This document shows positions 13,301 to 23,800 of a stretch of 64,000 bases of DNA, one piece after another. Positions within the stretch are counted from its first letter, which is position 1. Each line of letters opens with the position of its first letter. The stretch is from contig WPIO01000014.1 of NCBI GenBank assembly GCA_009760855.2, positions 4,146,501-4,210,500 on the forward strand. Reading direction: 5' to 3'. Under the pieces are notes generated by a model. That model did not search any database. It saw nothing but the letters and a program-made list of their open reading frames with translations, and was not told the origin of the DNA. Origin of the DNA: Cristatella mucedo. Its lineage: Eukaryota; Bryozoa; Phylactolaemata; Cristatellidae. A program made the position numbers and the translations under genes.

Positions 13301-16300
13301 TCGTGTTTAAGTACTACCAAGAAAAATGATAATATCATGCTTAATTATGTTCATGTACCAATAGTTATTTAACGTGGTTGTTCAAGCTATCAATAATATT
13401 TTCAGTTTGATTGGAAATAGCTGAAAGCCTCTACTTTGGCTACTTCGGGCGAGAAGCAAGCGAACATATAGAAGTGCGTACATCGATAAATACTTAATTA
13501 TAGGGAGTGAATGCTTTATGCTCACGATTTTGATTAAGTGTACTTGGTTTTCATTGAAATGAACTTTTAACGATGCACAGACTATATAGAACTGTCACTT
13601 AAATTGTTTAGCTTTCATTTTAAACTCTGGCGATTTTTCTTTAAATAGATACATAATTTACTCACTGTATCATTGATACACTATTGCAAGTTGCACCGCA
13701 ATAAATTTGATTACTTTTTCTGTTTTACTTTGTTCGATGCTTAGCTTTTATTTCACAATGTCTTGGAATATGACATTTGGCAGTATATTGACGCCAAATG
13801 CAAGCGCTGCTATATGTTTGGTATATATTCTTTGGCACTCCACAAATATCGCCTGCAAGAGCGTTAGAATGTAACCGACGTCCCATCTTAACCAGAGTTC
13901 ATCATAAATAAAAATACTGGAGTTTTCTTTCTAATTCTATTTCTGTACATCTAACTTTCATATTGCTTTGCAAGTGCTGAGACTTTGCAAGCATCTGACG
14001 CTTCATGTAAATGCCTAGCAGCCCCCTGACGGCGTGATTCTATGCAATTCAGTGTTCATCTCTTCGGTCATTACATTTTGCGTGCTGCCTATATTCTGGT
14101 TGCTCGTTGCGAGTGCTACGGTGGCTGTAAACAGCATCCCGTTGCCCCTCTCCGAGGACTTTGTGGCAATCTGCGGATCTTCACTCCGCGATTTGTACGT
14201 AATTCCGTAGGTAATTTGTAGGTAATTGATGGTGCACTTTTTTTATTGCCACCTCTCAAAGTTTGCTTAGTCATGTTGAAGTAATCCACTATCTCGTGGG
14301 GTTTACTGTTCATTCTCCTCTCGAATTTCCGGTGTAAAGAATAGGCTGATCGGGACTTCGCCTCGTCCGGAACTAAGTCGTTTACCGGAGACATTTTTAA
14401 TCTGGTAAAGTATATTGCAACCGACTGAAAGATAGCTTTCATTAAAATCGAAGTGTTTCCAGGACTTATATTTGAGTTGACATTAGCCAGCGTTTGCATT
14501 AGCTTCACGATATTGACACATTTTGTGGGTATCTTATCCATCGAAGAACCAGCGGGCATCAACGCTCACAGTGATCACGTAAATTACGCAATCCTTCATT
14601 TGAACGTTACGAGCTAAGATAAAAATGCGAAACAATTGTCCTGCTACGGTTCCGTGTGTCATTGTATTATATCCTACAGGTTTAATTTTATAATTGGGTC
14701 TAGCGCATATTCGCTTGTTAAATTCCAGTTATTCAGCAATGCCTGCTCGCAGGAACGCTGGGTATTCGTTCGTGAGATTGTGGATTGATATGCTAAAGCC
14801 AATGGAAGCATCCGAAGCGCTGTCGGGTTTATGACTAACTCCGGACCGCATTAGAACAGCAGCATTGCTACCGTGCGAGTCATATACAGCTTACGTGCCA
14901 GACGCGAATTTGGAATCGCTTCAGCTTGCATCCGTAGCATTCGCAGCATCCGTAGGTCGTGCTGTTTTGTGCCCAGGCTATTCCTCCTCTGAAGATGGTA
15001 CAGCCGTGGTGAGGCGCTTAGCTTCTCAGCAGTCGTCCTGGTTACGCCGTCCGGTTCGTGAGTTCTCATTCGGCGACGGTGTTAGTATGGCTCAGGCTGA
15101 GCGCGCTCTGAGCGAGAGCATGGCGTCTGGCTCGTGGCTGATCATGACAAACTGCCACCTTGCTCCTAAGTGGTCGGAGAGCATTCTGAGTACGTTTAAG
15201 GTAGGCAAAGCTATCTTTCGACCACTCAGCCCCGGAAGCTTTGCTTTGTGGCGAATTTGTCGCGTTTCTCGTGGCATCGTGTCGACCTGTTGACATGGGA
15301 CACTTTCGCTTTCTGTGGTACATTTTTTGGATTTTCATGCCGGATGTTACTACGAAATGCTGTTACAGGCGTTTCCCTGTAGACCGAAGTGTACGCACGC
15401 TACCAGTGATGACTGTCAATATGTATCTCGTTTTTTTGTACAAGAATTGCATAAATTTGAAAATATGTAGAGTAGTTCACACTACAGCAATGACATAATT
15501 ATTTGATTGGTGCAAGGATCGAACCGCATCCCGTTAAAAATATTAAATAAAAAGTTAGCTTAATTCATTACGTGCGATGTAGGTCGTAATCGCAGGAGTT
15601 GAAATTGTAATGACCGCGTGCTTTCTCCATGCTTTTCATTCACTGCTATTGTTTTAAGTCTCCTTGAATATTGGTATTCACGTGGTGGCTATCAAGTGCC
15701 TGCAGTCGGGACAGACGGAAAGGAGAACATACTGGTAATTGGTATTGCGGGTATAACAATTAAGTTAGAATCCTGCACGAAGTAAGCTCCTCCTGTTATT
15801 CGTGAGATTGATATTCGCATACACAGCTCCGACTCTCATGTTTACATGCATGGACGTACCTCGGTGAGTACAGAAACCGCTCAAGAAGAGGTAATTTCTA
15901 GGCTGGGGAATTCCATTAAGTGCACTTAAGCGGTCTTTGATGCCCAAAATGTACTGCTTTTATCTCATATAACTTATAAAAAGTATCAGCTTGGCCTGCT
16001 TCGGAGCGGTCGAACAACTATTCACTGTAAGTAGCTCAGAGATGGCTGCGGATAGTGGCTTGAAAGAAGGAGCCGAAAGCAGGGGAGATAATGCACCGGC
16101 GCCGAAGGCGTGTCGTAGTGAGTTCCTCAGTTTAGCACTTCCAGGGCATCTGCCGAAAACAATTGCATAGCAAACGCAGACGTGCTTTGATCAATGACAG
16201 AGCCAGTTCTGCATAAGAGTGCATCCTGGATGTGGATACGCTAAATATTGTGGAATTAGTTCTTGGCTGATGCTGTGAATCCGATAAATGAAATCGACAA

Positions 16301-17750
16301 ATGAGATCATCCAGACTATTGCCTTCTTATTGTAATTTTTTCCTGATAAAAATATATATATAATTCATTTGTATAGCACACTAAGAGAAATTAATCTATA
16401 TTCAGGCGTTTCACATGTGCCACGGGGCTCGAACTCACTACCTCGCCAGGCCTTGGCTGGGGAGAACACCTTAACTACTGGGCCAAACCATCGCTGCGAA
16501 TCACGTGTGAGAGGCCATCGAAACCAAGCTACGCCATCTTCTGAATCCATGCGCTCACCAATGTTCTTATGAGTGCTGTATTGGTCTGTGCATGATATTA
16601 TCAAACTTTTAATAACAGATTGCTATGTGGCTTTTAGGCTTAACTCCCAATTCTCCAATATTCCGTGCTGCCTTTGCACAGCTGATATGCCTATAATATC
16701 GAAAGAACTGTTGCATAGTCTTGCCCGATTGGGTTTTAATCATAAGAAATGCTACTTGAGTCCTCGAAGACAGCAAGTTCTTTTATTTAATGCCGGCTGC
16801 TGCAATATTTGTTCTCCCACAGTTCATTATTGAGTCAGTCGACTCGCCGACCAAGTCTTCCGAGCCCAACTGGGGTGCTGCCTCTCGAGCTGCTAGCGAG
16901 CTACCGGCCAGCTTCGTGAGTAAAGCTGATGCAAATGGCAGCCAGGGCCACTTCCGCCTGTGGATGGTCACTAGGATGGATCAGGAGCGCCTCCTTCCAG
17001 GTACGGTCGCAAACAGGCCTCTGTGAGCGGTTTTTGCTCAATTAATATGAAGTTTGTTTGTCTAATTCGAGCGACGATTTATTGAGTGTTTTTTCTTCGC
17101 TCGTTGAATGAATAGCTTAATCTCTCATCTCTAGTATATTGATCGCATTTGCAGGACATGCCTCAAATCAAAATGCTCTCTGTTCTTATAAATGTGGATG
17201 TGAAAAGGCCTGATGCGGATATAAAACGGCCTGCTTTCAAAAGAGGTTCTCGGATCAACGTCGATTAATTCGATATACATTGATGATCGTTTTGCCGTGT
17301 GAGCAGTACTCAGGTCATTCTTGCAGTGAACAATAACCGCTATGTGATGACTCATATTTTACAGAGTGAATAGCAGTATTGTGCCCGCTATTAAAAAAAG
17401 CGCCAGAGGTGATCTCATTTACTCTATGCATTTGGCCGGTCACATCTTACTGGTCATGCATTTTCCACCATGCAAGGTCTTGCTTACTGTTTTCCGCTCG
17501 TAATCTTACTTCGGCTTTGTTTTTTCAGGTGTATTAATTAGCAAGTCCATTAAATTTTACATTGGGCGCAGCAGAAATTTAGAAGGCACTGCAAAGATGG
17601 TGCATCGGTGCCTGACATCACGCAGCATTCAAGATGATACCCACGAGGTGCGTATACCTTCCAAAAATTTCGTAAAATTTCTAAAATACATCAAATAGAT
17701 GATGGTGATGGACAGTGCATTGAAGCTGTATTATACAAAGGTTGAAACAG

Positions 17751-17824
<74 letters not shown>

Positions 17825-20800
17825 TTACGAATGTAATCCCCGTTGTATTAGCATATGACTACAAATTTCTGTCTATTTATTTGTAAGACTCACTTGTGTT
17901 TGGCTATTGACTGCCAAAAGCCTACCGGATAATGAACATCCAGCATTCTGTGCCTCATCTACTAACAAGTCATGGAATTCTAAATTTCTTTAACCTGAGC
18001 TGCCTTAAATGCAATGGGTCATTGCTGCAGCGTACTGACTTTAACTTAGCATGCAATAAAAATGTTGCGATTAGGAAAAACCCTTTCACCTATTCGCTGT
18101 TACTTTTTAAACATTGCTCTTGCAGGTTTACTTTTTATTTATTGCATTCAGTGCCATAAATAGGAATACATTTAAGATTCTTTAATCAAAGCGATCTAAA
18201 ATCCGTAAGGGTAACGTGAAATTGCAGGACTATACAATTGAAATGGAAATGGCTAATCGCGCCATTTGTCGCGAACCTTGGCGACGCCCCAAATTGAGCT
18301 GCATGCTCAAGAAGATGGCAACACGCGAGCATTCAATAAACGGTCGATTACCTGGAGGTGCCGCTGCCACTTTCTGGCGAGAGAGCCACTCTGCACTGCA
18401 GCATTATACTGACTACTCTTCTCAGCCAGGCTAGTATCCAAACCTTTAATCCAGCGGATTTATCTCCCTTAGAAGAAATCCTTGTCTGATGCTCTGAATC
18501 TTTTCGACCACTGACATGTGGGCTAATGTCGATCGCTAATCTACGAAGCTGACCTGATCGCATAGCTTGCCCCTGCATTTAACGCTAGAGTTAAGATGCT
18601 TGTATCTCATGACCCGGGTTATGGGTTTGAGTCCGGTGAGCCGTGATGGCACACTAGGTAAGGCGGTTGCCTCGGTCCCGAGGTCGTGGGTTCGATTCCT
18701 GCGGTGGGCGATTCTGTATCGCCACTGCAAGCGGTGGTGATAGCCGTAAAGGCTCTTCTGTCGCTATACAAAAAGAGGCTGTTTAATCAGCTGATTTGTT
18801 TTTCAGAAGGCAATATTTTATTACTTGCTCCAAGCGAGGCGTTAGCCACAACGGCTCTTCGGCCACTACATAAACGAGGCTGTTAGATAAGCCCGGCAAT
18901 AGGTTCTTTTTTCAAGCTATCGTGATTACGGCACCTATAAGCATGCACACGCGAGGCTCTACAGGAATTTTCCTAAACTGCTGCCACGTTCTCTTTCACA
19001 TTAATAGGTTCAAATTATCCTGTTATCAAGCAGCTTAAGACTGGTTCTATCAAGCATCCTGAATCGATCTTTCCGAAACTTCTATTTAACAAAATTTTGT
19101 CCGTTGTTTCGCTGCCAGCATTTTTCTTGCGATGGCAATTATTAAAGGTCCTGTTGATGCGTGGGAAAACTAAATATGTGTGTAATATTCCAATATTGCA
19201 TGGCCAAAGAACAGTTTCGGTCAACCTCGTGCACTCTTTTGGTGGGTTTATGCTTTAATTGTTGACCAGGCTTGCTGCTTGTCAATGTCAATGTATGCTT
19301 GCTATTACATATTATTAATATTTCTAACACTGTGCTCTTATTCTGTTTAGGCCTCGTCGACGCTAGCGCTGAAGTTGGGGATACTGCATGGGAGTTTGCT
19401 GCTCTTGCGAAGCTATAACCGTGCCACTTTCGCCATTAGCAGTCACTGGTCGGTCAGGGACTTGAGGTCGATGCTTGACGACCTCGGCCGCCTTCGACCT
19501 CTGTGCAATGCCGAACAAGCCTGCATTGGTAAGGGGCCACACCACCAGCGCAGTGGAACTATGCATGAACAATCGGCACCCAAAGCCCGCTCGGAGTTAG
19601 ATGTACAGTTTTTCGCTTTGCTGTAAGCTCCGCCCTGGCGATTCTTCGGCTTTGGCTTTGACAACGGTCATTCTATTGGGATATCTCAAAACCAAGAAGA
19701 GATGTGCTCTTTGAAAAGAGCGATGCAAGCCCGTAGGGAACCTGAAAACTATCTTTTGCTGCACCTTAAAAAGCAAACATGGCATTGTCTCAAGCATCTT
19801 ATGCATGTCAACCACGAGCATCAAGTCATCAAGTGATAAGCATCGCATCGCCACAGCTTAGTAAATGATAGCTAGCTGCACTTATACTACTACTGCTAAT
19901 AATAATAATGTACTTGATAATTTACCTCAGAGAACTAAATCTCTTTCTAGGCGCTTTACATTTGCTGCAAAGGGAAATGCAATTGAATGGTGAGTAATAT
20001 AATACTTGATAAACAAACAACATGGATAACATGGTTAGGGGTGACATGCACAATTAGCTGCCGGCGCTGCATGTCTCACTGCCTAATGCCAGACTACCTC
20101 CTACTTTAGTCAAGCCTACCAAGTGCGAACCGCAATAGATGCCGGATATAAAAATCTATTATGATGGAAACGTGGCTCAGCTTTGAAGCCTTTATGATAA
20201 AGTTTAACTTAAAAATGAATTCTTTCTCGTGGATCAGAAAAACTGGATTCGGTCAGCTGGCTGTTTTATAGATTAACTTATACATGCTGCGATCAGCAAA
20301 TCGACAGCCCAAAGACTTTGTGGGCAACGGACGTTTGTTCGGTTTCGTCACAACGCTGGGTCATTCGCCCAAGTAAAGTAAGGCAACCGAAATTCACAAC
20401 CTATTACATTGGTTTGAATTCTGTGCCAGTCACTTTTACTATCCACTGCAAGCCGCTCTATACGCTTTTATTGCAATATAATTCTTTTTTTATCTTGCTC
20501 TAAGGAAACTCGTTGAGAATATTTGAATGCGACTATAGTTATTCCCGGTGTCCCCTAGTCGGGCCAGTTAGCAGACCTTTTAGTGACAGGTTTAAAACGA
20601 GTTATAGACCATTTTTCTACAGCCCAAATATAGTTAAAATATAAATGTTTTTCTTTTATAAAGTTGTATCTAGTTTCTGAACTCTTTAGCATTTGGTTGA
20701 GGGACTAGCAGCCCCCAGCTCTTTAGCGGGCGTCATACCCAATAAGTGAGTGCTCCTCTGCAATGCGAGGTGGAGGTTATTACATGCAGGCTCTGGTCGG

Positions 20801-23800
20801 CTTTCCAAGGACTTGGTGCTCGATGATAAAACTTGTTTAGTCTGGTGCGTTTAAAAGAGGAAAGCTATTAGCTGCAGCTAACTTCGCGGCATTCGAGATT
20901 ACGGTAGCGGACGAGCTTCGGCATCCATTTTGCTGGGGGAATGCAGTCGGCATTTGTTTGCTGGGTTTGAGTGAATTTCTCTTTGTGGGCCTGTGTGCTC
21001 TGTTACAGCGCATGTTCTGATCAATCAATTGAACTGGTTCCTTTTCAGCACATTTGAAATCTCTAAGAAGAGATTTAATTATCATGGGAGTTATATTAAT
21101 GTTGTATTATTATTATTATTATTATTAGGCATCCGGATGAACAAAATAGAATTCCAGCTCGAAACGGACGTACTCTAATTGCTATTTTCTATCGGAGATT
21201 AGTGCCAGAGCTAAGGTTGGATGCGACTGAAAGTGGACATTAGGCCGGAAAGACTCCTCATTTGATACTTTGAATTTCTCAAGATGTCAATTGTAGTCGA
21301 TATGCAAACAGAATGTGGTGTCCATGCTGCCGTAAATCGGGCTCATTATTTTGCCGTAATAGCATATCGATGTGATCCCTACGACTAAGAAATGTACAGC
21401 CAACGATTCGCAAGTGCGTGACATTTAGCAAGCTGAGAGACTTGCATTTGAATAATGGGCTGCTAGTGTGATAATCTAAAATACTCGAGTAACGTAAGCT
21501 AAATCTGCCACAAAATAATTATCAAGAACTCCTCCAGAGCAGGCAGCAACTTAAGTTGTCATAAATTCTCGCGTCCTCCAGAGCAGGCAGCAACTTTAGT
21601 TGTTATCAATTCTCGTCATGCCATAAATTTCTCTCTTCTCTCTCTATTCTCTCTCCCCTCTTTTATCTTTACTTCCTCTGTTTCCCTCTTCTCTCTCACT
21701 CTCCTAAACAGCGAGCCAGCGGTATTAGGACGACCTAGACTACTTGCTTTACCCTTGAATAAACGCAGAAAACTCACCTGAAGTATACATTGCAGAGCTC
21801 TCCAAGTTGGCATATGGCGGACATTGTATTGATGCAGAGGATCGAACCACAGTCGAAGCCACTGTCAGTCGACTCCTCGACAAAAATAACGTGCAGGTAA
21901 AGTAACGAAATGGATGCATTTGGCAAGATATGCTTGCTCTAAAACTCCTTGGACCTTTCCTGAAATACCAATAATGTAACTACTTCCTTCATCCTTTGCA
22001 AGTTTCTTCTAGTCGTATAAGCCCCAGCTATAACATGCATTACTTAGTTGAATGCTATTCACATTAAAGCACTCTCACCCATTATTAGAAGTGCTGACGA
22101 TATTTGATAATCTGGTTGCTCTTTCTAGGTTTCTCAGCTGCAACACCTCATGGCAAGTAGTTGCGAGCCGGCATTTGGCAGATCACGTGCACCGCATCAA
22201 GTTTCGAACATCGAGGATTGCTTAGCGAAACTAATGACAGCAGCAGCAGCAGTGCCCGACGTGTGCAAGCAGGCGCGGATCATTGCGGATAGCAAGTGAG
22301 TCTGGGGTGCTGCGTCGAGATCAATAGTTTTTGCTGACGTCATCAGCGCCATAGTTTGTGCATTCGTGCTCGCGTTCGTGTGCCCATGCGTGCGTTCGTG
22401 TCAATGAGAGAAGTGATGTCGTCTAACGCGTCTACTGAAGTCTTACCTCATATTGCTGCTGAATGCTTACTTTAAATCAATATTTAGTTTTTTATTTCGA
22501 TATCAATTAAGTGCCTTCGCATATTTTCATTATGAGCTAAAGTTTACAGTATGCATGGAAGTTAGTATGATGCCTTAGATGGTTGAACCCTCTAAAAATA
22601 TGCTTATGCTTGTTTATTACACTGAGTGACTTCTGAAAGTCGAGTGTGGCACCGGCCTCTTCTAAAAATGCGTTTTGGAGATACCCGTTTTCACCATCAA
22701 CTTGGGTTCTATGTGCATGCTCTAAGCAATAATGCATTCAAAACAAGCGATCACTTCTGAATATATCTTATTCCTCTTCAAGAGCCATCCTGCAGCTTAG
22801 TATTTTGCATTACTAATAGTGTGAGCACTGAGCTTGGACATTTGAGTCATGCTGGAGTCACGATGTGTCTTCTGTAAAAAAGAAAAAGTCAAGTCGCAGC
22901 TGGCTGATTCAACAGCCTCATTTACTGCAAATTTCGGCCGATGAGCCTTTGCTGCTATCCCCCGCCAGCTTGGATCCGGTAATAAACGGCTGTCTACTGT
23001 AGGACAGGAGCCGACGACCTAATGAAGCTCGAGCACCTCACCCCTAGGCTAAGCTGTCGATTAACCTGCCCTAACAGGCAATCGGCACGCTTCAGTGCCT
23101 ATGTGGCACTCGAGGCGAGACGGAAATCCTGAAGTGTGCTTCCAAAGTAGTCGTTAGGGAAGGCAGACACCGTATGAGACCCGTATATATAACTCATTTG
23201 TATAGCGCCCCAAGAGAACGTAATCTCTATTCAGACGCTTCACAAATACCTCGGGGCTCGAGCCCACGACCTCAGCCAGCCCTTGGTCGAGGTGAACACT
23301 TTAACCGCTGGACCAAACCACAGACATTGTACTTTCGCAATGCTCATCAAATCTAACTCACTCTTTGTTAGACAGTGAACTGAACTGTCTATTGAAATCA
23401 GTTTTATACTCCACAGATGTCCCTAATAGCTTCACACTGCAGAGGTTTGTCAGAAACAATAGCACGGTTTTTGTCTTATAATCCCCAGCAGTGACTATCA
23501 GACAGTATTGCTACATCCTCGTAATCAGGAGCGGTGCAAGGATTTTCATCTAGAGGGAAAGACCCGTAAGATTTGCATGTAGAGGGGCAAGATCCTCAAG
23601 TAATGAAATGTTATCGAGCACAATCATAGTGGTTATAAGTCACGAACTCGGTGGTTGCTAATCGAGTGAAAGTATGACATAATTTCGTCATCGGTGACGG
23701 TACGGGGCGTAGGAATACGAGCGGCCCAGGTCGCTGCACCGCTATAGTGAGGGGGCGAATGCCTCTTCTTCTCGTCTCTCCCGGCTCGGCCTGTGCTCGC

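Larger units (their letters stand above)
8916..14889. other. Largest dynein intron (6 kb), repeat-bearing
   Basis: Bounded by gtatgt and tacag and flanked by exons in agreeing phase 1. It holds a truncated plus-strand LINE (9335-9475), a minus-strand LINE (9465-10660) with a SINE inserted in it, a second plus-strand LINE end (10640-11065), two unrecognised minus-strand frames, a LINE fragment (12637-12910) and a SINE-B fragment (12957-13060). From 13060 to 14100 I see only AT-rich unique DNA. Confidence 0.6.
17648..19350. other. Dynein intron with (AT)n and SINE
   Basis: Bounded by gtgcgt and tgtttag. It holds a 71-bp (AT)n tract at 17752-17822 and the SINE-A copies at 18638-18885; the remainder shows nothing nameable. 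Confidence 0.5.

Noticed and set aside
18686-18720. tRNA gene suggested by GGTTCGATTCC
   Set aside because: No tRNA cloverleaf or acceptor stem; it is the head of a repeated SINE.
23525-23620. Possible hAT-like end (GGAGCGGTGCAAGGATTTT)
   Set aside because: I could not find a matching inverted end or target duplication.
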